Source of the DNA: DZBG01 sp049241565
GTDB taxonomy: Bacteria; Bdellovibrionota; Bacteriovoracia; Bacteriovoracales; Bacteriovoracaceae
Assembly (NCBI GenBank): GCA_049241565.1
Contig: JBMLQL010000040.1
Coordinates: 1 to 64,000, forward strand
Length of the DNA stretch: 64,000 bases
Direction of reading: 5' to 3'
Position 1 is the first letter of the stretch. Every line of letters starts with the position of its first letter. The notes below the pieces were generated by a model, which was given only the letters and a program-made list of their open reading frames with translations, did not search any database and had not been told where the DNA came from. The position numbers were made by a program, and so were the translations under genes. Positions 41,792 through 50,232 of the stretch are shown here, piece by piece.

Positions 41792-42956
41792 TTATAAACA
41801 TCTTTATACAAAATCTCTTCAAGGTCATGAAGGACTCTACCATTTTGCGGCCCACTCTCATCATCTCTGGCCTGATATTTCCTTTGAGGGCCACCAAGAG
41901 GCATGGATCGATGCTTCTCTGAAGAGTGATAAAAAATGGGATAAGATTTTCTCTGAAGTTATTCCTGATGTTCAAAACTTAATGGCCGAGATTCTCTCGC
42001 TTAAACATCCTCAAAGAATTGTTTTCGCTCCCAACACCCATGAGCTCTTAAATAGAGTTCTCTCGTTGTTTCCGTCAGATAAAGATCTCCACGTACTCAC
42101 GACGAACAGTGAGTTCTACTCTTTTAGTCGCCAGATCTCGCGACTTGAAGAAAATAACAAAACGAAAGTAACGAAAGTGAGCACGGCGACTATTTTTGAG
42201 AATCGAAAAAAATGGATTGCAGAATTTATTGAACAGATAAAATTAGCCAAGTATGATCTCGTTTTTTTAAGTCAGGTTTTTTTTGATTCTGGCTTTGCCT
42301 TCACCGACTCAGAACTCGAACAAATAGTGAATGCAAAACCTGATCACACTCTTTTTGTTCTTGATGGCTATCACGGCTTTTGTGCCCTCCCCTACAATCT
42401 CTCTAAGCTCGAGGGAAAAATATTTTATATGGCCGGTGGCTACAAGTACGCTCAGGCCGGAGAAGGTGTTTGTTTTATGGTTGTGCCCCCTGGAAATTGG
42501 CGTCCGGCCAATACAGGCTGGTTTGCAAGCTTTACGACTCTCCACCAAGCCGCCACTGAAAAAGTCGGTTACGGCGAAGATGCTCATGCCTTTTGGGGTG
42601 GGACTTTTGATCCCACTGGCCTTTACCGCTTCCGCGCCATCTGGACTCTCTTTAAAAAAGAGGGCCTTACTGTGGAAAAGATCCACAAACATGTACAGTT
42701 CATGCAGCAAGCGACTTTAAGAAACTACTCACCGGAGCATACAACTATCCTCTATGATCAAGACAATCTTCTTGATTGGCATGGACACTTTCTCACCTTT
42801 CTTGCCCCTTCAGAAGAAGTGGCCAGCTCTCTATCAGAGAAGCTTATTCAGAGTAAAATTTTGCATGACCGCCGAGGCCTGAGAATCCGTATTGGATTTG
42901 GTCTTTATCAGACTGATGAGGAGCTTCTCTACCTTATCCGGAACCTCTGCCTCTAA
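41778..42956 (+). CDS. Kynureninase-like PLP enzyme
   Basis: A 392-residue fold-type I PLP enzyme of the class V group. The Schiff-base Lys lies in GGYKYAQAGEGVCFM, the Asp in LDGYHGFCALP, and the C-terminal region GLRIRIGFGLYQTDEEL supplies the phosphate/carboxylate contacts. Overlap with tryptophan dioxygenase makes kynureninase (kynurenine to anthranilate plus alanine) the likely activity. No kynurenine formamidase gene is next to it. Another class V activity is possible. Confidence 0.72.
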   Translation: MSAINYKHLYTKSLQGHEGLYHFAAHSHHLWPDISFEGHQEAWIDASLKSDKKWDKIFSEVIPDVQNLMAEILSLKHPQRIVFAPNTHELLNRVLSLFPSDKDLHVLTTNSEFYSFSRQISRLEENNKTKVTKVSTATIFENRKKWIAEFIEQIKLAKYDLVFLSQVFFDSGFAFTDSELEQIVNAKPDHTLFVLDGYHGFCALPYNLSKLEGKIFYMAGGYKYAQAGEGVCFMVVPPGNWRPANTGWFASFTTLHQAATEKVGYGEDAHAFWGGTFDPTGLYRFRAIWTLFKKEGLTVEKIHKHVQFMQQATLRNYSPEHTTILYDQDNLLDWHGHFLTFLAPSEEVASSLSEKLIQSKILHDRRGLRIRIGFGLYQTDEELLYLIRNLCL

Positions 42957-43008
42957 AAACTGGCAAATAAGTCCCATTTAATCGACAAAATTAAGTGAGA
43001 ATAAGATC

Positions 43009-43035
43009 TAAAGTTTTGATTTTCTTTGCCGACAA
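43009..43035 (+). promoter_or_regulatory. FliA (sigma-28) promoter, near-consensus
   Basis: TAAAGTTT (43009-43016), 11 bp, GCCGACAA (43028-43035). It differs from the TAAAGTTT-N11-GCCGATAA consensus at one base. The start point would be about 40 nt before the ATG at 43080. Confidence 0.85.
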
Positions 43036-43079
43036 GAATCTGGCGTACAATAAGTTTGATTGATAGAGGAGTAAATCAA

Positions 43080-43256
43080 ATGGGTATTAAACTAGGTTCT
43101 GTCGTTGCGGTTATTTTATTCATCTTTATCGCAAAGATTTCTTTTGAAAGTGCGACTGCTGAGACTCAACAACCAGCTTCTTACCGCGGTCCTGCTAGTA
43201 TCGATAAGAGCTACACTGAGTACAACAACCGCTCTCTTCACCAAAAAACTAACTAA
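43080..43256 (+). CDS. Small exported/anchored protein with RGPASID motif
   Basis: A 58-residue protein. Residues 1-22 form a hydrophobic signal or anchor (MGIKLGSVVAVILFIF...); the rest is short and polar: QQPASYRGPASIDKSYTEYN, then NRSLHQKTN. The RGPAS[I/V]D motif recurs in the unrelated-length protein at 53739. The ATG at 43080 has AGAGGAG upstream; an in-frame upstream ATG would include the promoter. Expression is predicted from a near-perfect sigma-28 promoter. Function unknown. The stop overlaps murD by 4 nt. Confidence 0.8.
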   Translation: MGIKLGSVVAVILFIFIAKISFESATAETQQPASYRGPASIDKSYTEYNNRSLHQKTN

Positions 43257-44575
43257 TTAAACGCCTCTCTCGCCCACAGCTTAAACGATTCTCCGCGATT
43301 CACATAATTTTTAAATTGATCAAATGAAGGAAAGGCCGGTGAAAAGACCAGGTTTCCTTTTAATTTTTCGGTTTTAATCATTTCAAAGACTGACTTCAGA
43401 TCTTTTCCCTTCACCACTTTAAAATCATTTTTCAATTCGTCATACAAACGATCGGTCACATCTCCAATAGTATAGATGGTCGAGATCTGTTTTTTATAAG
43501 GAAGTAAATCTGGAAGAACCTTATCCGCTTCATTTCTGAGTTTCCCACCAAGAATCAGATGAAGCTCTCTTGGATCATCTTTAAAGGCCTTAATCGCTGT
43601 TGTAGTGGCCAGGGTATTAGTACTCTTAGCATCATTATAAATCTCGAGATCCTGCCATTTCAGCACATACTCTAAGCGATGAGAGACCCCTTTAAACTCA
43701 TTAATAAATCTTTGAAACAAACTCTGAAGATTTTGAATCCCTAAAATTTTTAACGTTTGATAGGCCGCAAAGAAATTGGCCTCGTTATGCTCGCCTTTAA
43801 CTTTGGCCTCTTGAAACGAAAACATCTTCTTAAATTCTTCAGGAAGATTTCCTTTAGAGAAATAATCTTTCTGGGCCGGATGAGCTTTAATCTCATTTAA
43901 AAATTCGTTTTCTGTTCCCAGAATAAGATGATCTTTGGCCGTCATATTTTTAAGCATATTAAACTTGGCCAGAGCATAATCACGAATATGATCATATCGC
44001 TCTGAGTGGTTAGGAAAAATATTGAGGATAAGTCCGATTTGTGGATGAAAACTCTGGATCGTTTCTAACTGAAAACTAGAAACTTCAATAATAGCGTAGT
44101 CAAACTTCTCACTTGAAAGTGGCATCTCACAATAGGCCACCCCAATATTACCTCCACAGAAAACATTTTTTCCGGCCAGTTTAAGGGCCTCAGCAATCAT
44201 CGTCGTGGTGGTCGTTTTTCCATTAGTTCCAGTGATCGCAATCACGGGAACATCACTCACTTGCTGATAAGCAAACTCAATCTCAGAAATGATAGCGACA
44301 CCTTTCTCTACCGCTTTTTTAAGGGCCGGGTGAGTCGTTGGAATTCCTGGAGAAATCACAATGAAATCCATTTTATGAAAGTGTTCAGCAAACTCTTCTT
44401 CTGAATAACAAGAGCAGGCCTCAATAATTGGCCCTAGATCTTCTTTATAATACCAAGAATCTCGCTCGCCTTTATTCACGACGTAAACATCTAGTTTAAG
44501 TTTATTAGCGAGCTTTATTGCTGATTTTCCGCTTGTTCCAACACCAAAAATGGCGACTTTATTTATCTTTTCCAT
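43253..44575 (-). CDS. murD: UDP-N-acetylmuramoyl-alanine--D-glutamate ligase
   Basis: A 440-residue cytoplasmic ligase that adds D-glutamate to UDP-MurNAc-alanine in peptidoglycan synthesis. Domain 1 starts KVAIFGVGTSGKSAIKLA. The ATP loop is AITGTNGKTTTTTMI. NIFPNHSERYDHIRDYALAKF and the C-terminal EIYNDAKSTNTLATTTAIKAF are typical. Length is normal. It is not inside a dcw cluster here; neighbours are unrelated. The ATG is divergent from the methyltransferase gene, 23 bp apart. Confidence 0.95.
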   Translation of the reverse strand: MEKINKVAIFGVGTSGKSAIKLANKLKLDVYVVNKGERDSWYYKEDLGPIIEACSCYSEEEFAEHFHKMDFIVISPGIPTTHPALKKAVEKGVAIISEIEFAYQQVSDVPVIAITGTNGKTTTTTMIAEALKLAGKNVFCGGNIGVAYCEMPLSSEKFDYAIIEVSSFQLETIQSFHPQIGLILNIFPNHSERYDHIRDYALAKFNMLKNMTAKDHLILGTENEFLNEIKAHPAQKDYFSKGNLPEEFKKMFSFQEAKVKGEHNEANFFAAYQTLKILGIQNLQSLFQRFINEFKGVSHRLEYVLKWQDLEIYNDAKSTNTLATTTAIKAFKDDPRELHLILGGKLRNEADKVLPDLLPYKKQISTIYTIGDVTDRLYDELKNDFKVVKGKDLKSVFEMIKTEKLKGNLVFSPAFPSFDQFKNYVNRGESFKLWAREAFN

Positions 44576-44598
44576 AGTCTGTGCTATATCCTCGATGA

Positions 44599-45831
44599 AT
44601 GAATCTTAAAGAACGTTTTCTCCAGATTACTGAATTCCTTAAACCTTACCAGAACATCTGGGAAAACGAAATCATGCTCCAGTATCCAAATCCACTTGAG
44701 GGCTACCCCATGCACTGGATTAGTGAGTTGATGGAAATAGACAAGTTAGATGTCCTTCTTGAAATTGAGCGTAAAAATGTTGAAGGACACCTGAAAGATG
44801 AATCTCTTCTTCAGTTCTTTCGAGATATCCTCACCCTATGTGAGGTACCTAAGGCCATCTCTCCTGCGCTGGTCCCAACCTCAAAAACCACTTTTCTTTA
44901 TGTCATTCCCAAAAAAGAGCATGAGATCAGAAACCTGGCCCCCTTTGTGGCCAAGTTTACTCAAGATCACTCTATTGAGCGCCTCATTGATATCGGTGGT
45001 GGGATTGGACTTCTGGCCCAAACCATTAACTCCCTTTATGGAACTCCTATCACGAGTGTTGATATGGATGAGAGGCTTCAACAGACGGGACGAGAGCGAC
45101 TCAAAAAACTGACTCTTCCCTCTGCCCCTGTTGAGTATGAGTGCCTTAAAGTAGATCTACATGAAGCTCGTTTTCGAAAACTTCTCACTCAAAATCGGGC
45201 CACGATCGGCCTTCACACATGTGGTGGACTAGCCGTTTCTCAAATTAAAAGCTCAGTGGAGCAGCAATGTAGGGGCCTCATTAATTTTGGGTGCTGCTAT
45301 CATAAAATTCTCCCTCATGAACAAAATCTTTCTCAGTTTGCCAAAGATAATGGTGGTATTGAGTTCAATCAGTTTGCTCTTACTCTCTCTGCTCGTGCTC
45401 ATAAAAAATTCAGTCTGCAAGATATGGAACTAAAGTGGAAGGTGAAATTTTTCAGGTACACCTTTCATTTTATGATGTGCGATTTCTATGATCAGTGGAA
45501 CACACTCAACCTAGGAAATTCTCATAAATCACTTTATGATAAAACCTTTGCCGACTATGCTCTTGATCAACTCTCACGTATTAATCTAGAGAGTAAAATG
45601 AGTTATGAAGAATTGAATGCTTATTTTGAAAGGCCGGAAAATAAAAAGATGATTCGCCAAATGCTGAGCGCCGCTCTTATCCGAGATGCTCTTAGTCGAT
45701 TACTTGAACTTTATTTATTAATTGATCGTTGTCTTTATCTAGAGGAGCAAGGTTATAAGGCCGAGCTCCTCTCATTTTTTGATGAGACAATCTCTCCAAG
45801 AGATCTTGGGGTGATTGGAGTAAGAAATTAA
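44599..45831 (+). CDS. METTL25-like SAM-dependent methyltransferase
   Basis: A 410-residue protein with a class I methyltransferase core at about 120-260: LIDIGGGIGLLAQTINSLYG (SAM loop), TSVDMDERLQQ (acidic loop end), then ATIGLHTCGGLAVSQI and GLINFGCCYHKI. The GLHTCG and GCCYHK motifs are those of the eukaryotic METTL25/RRNAD1-type group (Methyltransf_32). The substrate is unknown. The ATG overlaps another ATG frame and has no strong ribosome site. The stop overlaps speD by 4 nt. Confidence 0.85.
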   Translation: MNLKERFLQITEFLKPYQNIWENEIMLQYPNPLEGYPMHWISELMEIDKLDVLLEIERKNVEGHLKDESLLQFFRDILTLCEVPKAISPALVPTSKTTFLYVIPKKEHEIRNLAPFVAKFTQDHSIERLIDIGGGIGLLAQTINSLYGTPITSVDMDERLQQTGRERLKKLTLPSAPVEYECLKVDLHEARFRKLLTQNRATIGLHTCGGLAVSQIKSSVEQQCRGLINFGCCYHKILPHEQNLSQFAKDNGGIEFNQFALTLSARAHKKFSLQDMELKWKVKFFRYTFHFMMCDFYDQWNTLNLGNSHKSLYDKTFADYALDQLSRINLESKMSYEELNAYFERPENKKMIRQMLSAALIRDALSRLLELYLLIDRCLYLEEQGYKAELLSFFDETISPRDLGVIGVRN

Positions 45832-46604
45832 TTTAGGTGAAACACTTCTCTCATCTCTTGATTAAGAAGTTGCATTTTTTTATCAATCTCAGGGTGATTG
45901 ATATCTTTTGGATCAAATAAATAATTCTCAGGGCCCATTGGTTTTACCATCAGCTTAGTTTGCCAAATATTATCATGGGCCATATTTACATCTTGTCTGT
46001 AGAGATATTTCTCTAGAGTTTCTTTCTTGATAAAGTCTTGGATCGAGTTGAAATAATGATCGTTGTAAATCTTCTTTCCTGTTTCAAGGCGTGTATAACC
46101 ACGAACAACATAATCGATATAAACAACATCGCACTCAAAAGCTTCGAACATATAGTTTAGTGCTTTAAGTGGAATGATCTCTCCACAAGTGGCCACGTCT
46201 AGATCCAAGCGGAAAGTACAAATCCCCTGAGGATCTGAAGCATCTGGGTAAGTATGAGTTGTGATATGAGATTTATCTAAGTGCATTTTTACAGCAGCTT
46301 GTCCTTGAGCTCCCATTTCCCAGTTTCCTCCACCTTTGATATCTGACATCAAAGTCATCGTAGAAGCACCAACTGGTTCATAGTCTTGAACTGTTTCAGA
46401 AAGAATATTGGCCTCGATAATTTCGCAAACTTTGCGAGCAATTTTCCCGATATTAGCGGCACAATATTTTGTATGAATATATTGAATGTATTCTTGTTTC
46501 TGTTTCTCATCCATAGCGATGCAGAAATCGTAAAAATTAAACGATAAGATTTTCGTCAAATTGTTGAAGCCAGAAAGCTTTACTGTTTCCTGTACATTGG
46601 CCAT
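45828..46604 (-). CDS. speD: S-adenosylmethionine decarboxylase proenzyme
   Basis: A 258-residue proenzyme, E. coli-type length. It cleaves itself before Ser in the motif LDKSHITTHTYPD to form the pyruvoyl cofactor, then makes decarboxylated SAM for spermidine synthesis. FRLDLDVATCGEIIPLKALN, DVVYIDYVVRGYTR and the FYDFCIAMDE start are typical. AGAGGG precedes the ATG. No spermidine synthase gene is adjacent. Confidence 0.95.
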   Translation of the reverse strand: MANVQETVKLSGFNNLTKILSFNFYDFCIAMDEKQKQEYIQYIHTKYCAANIGKIARKVCEIIEANILSETVQDYEPVGASTMTLMSDIKGGGNWEMGAQGQAAVKMHLDKSHITTHTYPDASDPQGICTFRLDLDVATCGEIIPLKALNYMFEAFECDVVYIDYVVRGYTRLETGKKIYNDHYFNSIQDFIKKETLEKYLYRQDVNMAHDNIWQTKLMVKPMGPENYLFDPKDINHPEIDKKMQLLNQEMREVFHLN

Positions 46605-46671
46605 GTCAAAACCCTCTAAAGGTAAGAATTTTTATAAGGCCTTGTTTATAAGAAATGAGGGGGGTTCTGAC

Positions 46672-46710
46672 AAGAGAAAAGGGGGTCCGAGCGTTAAAAC
46701 CCAGACCCCG
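46672..46710 (-). terminator. mdh terminator
   Basis: On the minus strand GGGGTCTGG pairs with CTCGGACCCC (G-U pairs allowed), followed by CTTTTCTC. It lies right after the mdh stop. Confidence 0.75.
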
Positions 46711-46725
46711 TATAATTACTTGAAA

Positions 46726-47715
46726 TTAGATTAAACCAAGTGACTTAACGGCATCGCGCTCGCCTCTAAGCTCTTCAAGAGTAAGTTTAAACTTCTCTTG
46801 ACCGAATTCATTGTGAGGAAGTCCTTCAATAACCTTAATTTTTCCACCCTCTGTACGACATGGGTAAGAGAAAATAAGACCTTTATCCACTCCGTACTCA
46901 CCATTAGAGGCCAAACACATTGAGTATGTTTGTCCTGGAGCTGTTTCGTGAACAAGATTATAAATCCCGTCAACGGCAGCATTGGCCGCAGAAGCTGCAG
47001 AAGAAAGACCACGGGCCTTAATGATAGCAGCTCCACGCTGTTGAACAGTTTTAAGGAAATCACCTTTAAGCCATTCATGATCAGTGATCACGTCAGCAGC
47101 AGATTTTCCGTTGATTTTGGCATTATAGAAATCTGGGTATTGAGTCGCCGAGTGGTTCCCCCAAATTGTCATATTAGTCACGGCCGTCACATCAACTTTT
47201 GCTTTTTGAGCAAGTTGAGCTTTAGCACGGTTCTCATCAAGAGAAGTCATCGCAAAGAATCTATCTGCAGGAATTCCCTTCGCCGCATTCATCGCAATAA
47301 GAGCATTTGTATTACATGGATTTCCAACAACAAAAACTCTTACATCACTGGCCGCAGAAGCTTCAATCGCTTTACCTTGGGCGGTAAAAATCCCACCATT
47401 GATTTTAAGAAGATCTGATCTCTCCATCCCATCTTTACGTGGAACAGAACCCACACAAACAACCCAGTTTGCATCTTTAAAAGCTGTATTAAGATCTGAA
47501 GTTAAAACAATATTTTTAAGAAGAGGAAATGCACAATCTTCAAGCTCCATCGCCACACCTTTAAGAGCTGGCAAAGCGGCTTCAAGTTCTAAAAGCTGAA
47601 GTTCAACTTCTGTTTCGCGTCCGAACATCTGTCCAGAAGCAATTCTAAAAAGTAAGGCATAACCGATCTGTCCAGCGGCACCAGTCACCGCAACTTTTAC
47701 ACGTTTGTTGGCCAT
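46726..47715 (-). CDS. mdh: Malate dehydrogenase
   Basis: A 329-residue NAD-dependent enzyme of the TCA cycle, of the cytosolic/MDH-1 (LDH-like family, type 2) form. It begins KVAVTGAAGQIGYALLFRIASG (NAD loop). VCVGSVPRKDGMERSDLL contains the substrate Arg region, VFVVGNPCNTNALIA follows, and IWGNHSATQYPD has the catalytic His. GGAGGATAT precedes the ATG, and TATAAT at 47751-47756 is its -10. It complements the sdh operon in the window. Confidence 0.96.
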   Translation of the reverse strand: MANKRVKVAVTGAAGQIGYALLFRIASGQMFGRETEVELQLLELEAALPALKGVAMELEDCAFPLLKNIVLTSDLNTAFKDANWVVCVGSVPRKDGMERSDLLKINGGIFTAQGKAIEASAASDVRVFVVGNPCNTNALIAMNAAKGIPADRFFAMTSLDENRAKAQLAQKAKVDVTAVTNMTIWGNHSATQYPDFYNAKINGKSAADVITDHEWLKGDFLKTVQQRGAAIIKARGLSSAASAANAAVDGIYNLVHETAPGQTYSMCLASNGEYGVDKGLIFSYPCRTEGGKIKVIEGLPHNEFGQEKFKLTLEELRGERDAVKSLGLI

Positions 47716-47750
47716 ATATATCCTCCGAATGAATTAAAAGCGATGTGGCC

Positions 47751-47756
47751 ATTATA
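47751..47756 (-). promoter_or_regulatory. mdh -10 box
   Basis: TATAAT on the minus strand, 35 bp before the mdh ATG. No good -35 at 17 bp (TAGTGG). Confidence 0.5.
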
Positions 47757-47862
47757 CGGGAAATGCCACTTTTCCACTATGATTTAATTCGCCTTACCTA
47801 GACAAAGTCTGATGTTGCTGCCTAGTATTATTAAAGTTGACTAATCTCATGAGGAGTCCTGC

Positions 47863-48387
47863 GTGTCGGGTAACCAATCAAACAGCAATAATCAGCCGCG
47901 AAATAACAATAATAATCGCGGCAGAAATAATAATCGTCGTTATCGTGGTGGGCGTAACCGTCGTCCCTCAAACCGTGTTTTAAACTCAAATCAAGTGGTT
48001 CAAAAATACGAAAACCTCCTCGATCAGCACTTAATTAATCGTCGTAAGTACTTTGAGTATTATGATCGCGTCGATTACAACCAGTTCAGAAAGCTCGAAG
48101 ACAATTTTTACAATAGTATTGAACATCTCAGACGGTTTGAAGCTTCCCTTGAGGACTGGCAAAAAGAATACCTGAAAAAGAAAACAGACCGCTATGTCCC
48201 TGACAGAACCTATTCTCTCAACCATGAGCTTGACCCAGCAGCTTACCCGATTGAAGTCTCGGACGATGAGATTGAAGACCCACACTTCACTGAGGCCCAA
48301 AAAGAGGCTTTCGAACTTTATAAAGAAGATACGGAAGAATCAGTGGGGACTTTTGATGATTATTTAAAACTGAAAGGTTTAAACTAA
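47863..48387 (+). CDS. Asn/Arg-rich putative RNA-binding protein
   Basis: A 174-residue protein. Residues 1-40 are low-complexity, Asn/Arg/Gly-rich (NNNNRGRNNNRRYRGGRNRR), an RGG-like basic tail. Residues 45-110 are a predicted helical region (VVQKYENLLDQHLINRRKYF, EYYDRVDYNQFRKLEDNFYN) and the end is acidic. The start is GTG with GAGGAG six bases upstream. No family recognised. The combination suggests binding to RNA or ribosomes; that is inference. A terminator follows. Confidence 0.75.
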   Translation: MSGNQSNSNNQPRNNNNNRGRNNNRRYRGGRNRRPSNRVLNSNQVVQKYENLLDQHLINRRKYFEYYDRVDYNQFRKLEDNFYNSIEHLRRFEASLEDWQKEYLKKKTDRYVPDRTYSLNHELDPAAYPIEVSDDEIEDPHFTEAQKEAFELYKEDTEESVGTFDDYLKLKGLN

Positions 48388-48399
48388 AATTCCAATAAA

Positions 48400-48426
48400 A
48401 AAGGCTCCTATAAGGAGCCTTTTTTA
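48400..48426. terminator. Bidirectional terminator
   Basis: AAAGGCTCCT (48400-48409), loop ATA, AGGAGCCTTT (48413-48422), A's before and T's after. It serves the convergent genes at 47863 and 48453. Confidence 0.92.
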
Positions 48427-48452
48427 TATTTATAAATCTATTAAAAAACGAA

Positions 48453-48800
48453 TTAAATTCCGTCAGTCCCAGTTGCTGAATAAGACGTCTCGTGAACAGA
48501 GGCTGCAGCAGCGGCTTCTTTCTCTTTTTTAGACGGCTTAAGATTATAAAGGTAATTATTAAGTGTTTCTTCCTGATCTCTGAGAATAGCGTTTTTAAGC
48601 TCCTCAGGAGCGATATCAAGAACCTCTGAAACTTTCTTAAGCATTTTAAGAGGAATATTACAAAGAGCTCTTTCTACGTTTGAAATAAACTGTCCGTTTT
48701 TATAACCAAGTAAATGTGATAGCTCCGATTGAGAGTAACCTTTTGGGTGATTCATTCTTTTAGTGCGGATAAGCTGGGCAATGTTTTTAAAGCAACGCAT
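48453..48800 (-). CDS. XRE-type helix-turn-helix regulator
   Basis: A 115-residue DNA-binding protein. The helix-turn-helix (about 5-68) shows IAQLIRTKRMNHPKGYSQSE, LSHLLGYKNGQFISNVERA, and a final helix LKKVSEVLDIAPEEL. The C-terminal 45 residues are polar and Ala/Ser-rich, of unknown role. A lone gene; targets are unknown. GGAGAAC lies before the ATG. Confidence 0.85.
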   Translation of the reverse strand: MRCFKNIAQLIRTKRMNHPKGYSQSELSHLLGYKNGQFISNVERALCNIPLKMLKKVSEVLDIAPEELKNAILRDQEETLNNYLYNLKPSKKEKEAAAAASVHETSYSATGTDGI

Positions 48801-48935
48801 GTGTTCTCCATCGGGGTATAAAGTCGAGAATCAAAATAATAGCCATTTTTTAAAGATTGTCATTCACCAATCTTCACTTTTCTTGATATTCATCTTATCG
48901 GCCTTCGTGAACTTTTAATAAGCAGGAAAAAATTG

Positions 48936-49703
48936 ATGAGATTAATTTCGTGGAACGTCAACGGCATCAGATCTATTTATCAGAAAGGATTTGTTGAATG
49001 GATCACTAAAGAATCACCTGATATCTTATGCCTACAGGAGATCAAGGCCGACGTGGAACAGTTTCCGTCTGAAATAGCACAACTCAAGTCCTATAAAACG
49101 CATGTGTCATCGGCCGATAAAAAAGGTTATTCTGGTGTCGCCACATTTAGCCAAGAAAAAATTCTTGACACAAAAAAAATCGAAAAAAACATTTTTGATC
49201 AAGAAGGACGAACTTTAATTCATGAATTTGAAAAATTTTTCTTGCTTAATTGTTATTTCCCAAATGGACAGCGCGACCATGGAAGAGTTCCTTATAAAAT
49301 GGAATATTGTGATGAGATTCTCAAAAAAATCAAAAAACTTGATAAGAAAAAACCCGTCATCATTACGGGAGATTTTAATACCGCTCACCACCCGATTGAT
49401 TTGGCCAATCCCAAATCAAATATTAACACCACTGGTTTTTTACCCAGCGAACGTGAATGGATGGATAAATTAGAATCTGCTGGCTATATTGATATCTATC
49501 GTGAAAAAAATCCGACTCAGACAGGTGCCTACACTTGGTGGACCTACAGGGGTGATTGTCGGGAGAGAAATATTGGGTGGAGGATTGATTATTTCTATAT
49601 CAGTGAGCGCTTACGTCCTTTCGTCAAAGATGTTGGGATCATGCCTGAAGTTTTAGGCTCTGATCACTGCCCTATTTTTTTGGACTTGAAAGCATCTCTT
49701 TAA
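48936..49703 (+). CDS. xth: Exodeoxyribonuclease III
   Basis: A 255-residue AP endonuclease/3'-5' exonuclease of base-excision repair. Motifs in order: MRLISWNVNGIRSI, LCLQEIKAD (metal Glu), GYSGVATFS, CYFPNGQRDHGR, ITGDFNTAHHPIDLANP, YTWWTYRGDCRERNIGWRID, GSDHCPIFLDL (catalytic His). Length is normal. AGGAA precedes the ATG at 48936; a TTG at 48933 is less likely. The end overlaps the receiver-domain gene by 32 nt. Confidence 0.95.
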   Translation: MRLISWNVNGIRSIYQKGFVEWITKESPDILCLQEIKADVEQFPSEIAQLKSYKTHVSSADKKGYSGVATFSQEKILDTKKIEKNIFDQEGRTLIHEFEKFFLLNCYFPNGQRDHGRVPYKMEYCDEILKKIKKLDKKKPVIITGDFNTAHHPIDLANPKSNINTTGFLPSEREWMDKLESAGYIDIYREKNPTQTGAYTWWTYRGDCRERNIGWRIDYFYISERLRPFVKDVGIMPEVLGSDHCPIFLDLKASL

Positions 49704-50046
49704 GATCATCAATCAATTTGGCAAAACTAAGTGGTTTTTGAAGGACAAGATCGTAGTCTTTAAGTTGTGTCTTATCTAGAAGGCCGTCATCTCCGGTGAC
49801 TAAAATAAAATGACCTTGAAAATTAAAATCTCTCTTTAAGGTGACAAGTAAATCATGTCCAGACATCTCAGGCATTCTGGCATCACTAATAATAATTTTA
49901 TACTGGTTTTTTTTGTAAAGTTCCAATCCCTTCAAAGCACATTCACTAATATCTATCGGCACCCCTTCATCAGGGCAAAAAGATTGAGCAAGGTCTAACA
50001 AATCAAATTCATCATCGATGTATAAGACTTGAGGGATGGAGGCCAT
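49672..50046 (-). CDS. Single-domain response regulator
   Basis: A 124-residue CheY-like receiver with no output domain. The acidic pair is YIDDEFD, the phospho-acceptor Asp is in IISDARMPEMSG, the Thr in LVTGDDG and the Lys in LQKPLSFA. All key residues are kept, so it should be phosphorylated by a histidine kinase, none of which is next to it. The 3' end overlaps xth by 32 nt, the longest overlap of the window. Confidence 0.93.
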   Translation of the reverse strand: MASIPQVLYIDDEFDLLDLAQSFCPDEGVPIDISECALKGLELYKKNQYKIIISDARMPEMSGHDLLVTLKRDFNFQGHFILVTGDDGLLDKTQLKDYDLVLQKPLSFAKLIDDLKEMLSSPKK

Positions 50047-50171
50047 TGAATACCTTTTGTTGAGCTTTAAGCAGATACAAGTGTACTCAACATCTGGACG
50101 CCTCTCTCTCTATGAAGCATCAGTAAATTCTTGATAAATCGATCTGGTTGATTGAAGAATTAAGCAGTTAT

Positions 50172-50201
50172 CAAAAAAGAACGCCTCCATGAGGGAAGCG
50201 G
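50172..50201 (-). terminator. Terminator of the guanine deaminase-like gene
   Basis: On the minus strand CGCTTCC, loop CTCAT, GGAGGCG with one G-U pair, then TTCTTTTTT. It lies about 32 bp after the stop of the gene at 50233. Confidence 0.8.
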
Positions 50202-50232
50202 TCTTTAAGAGCATTTTTCTCTGAATCGCCAA

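Noticed and set aside
49109..49116. GCCGATAA word resembling a FliA -10 box
   Set aside because: It is inside the coding region of xth with no -35 at the right gap; the frequent GGCC context makes such words common.
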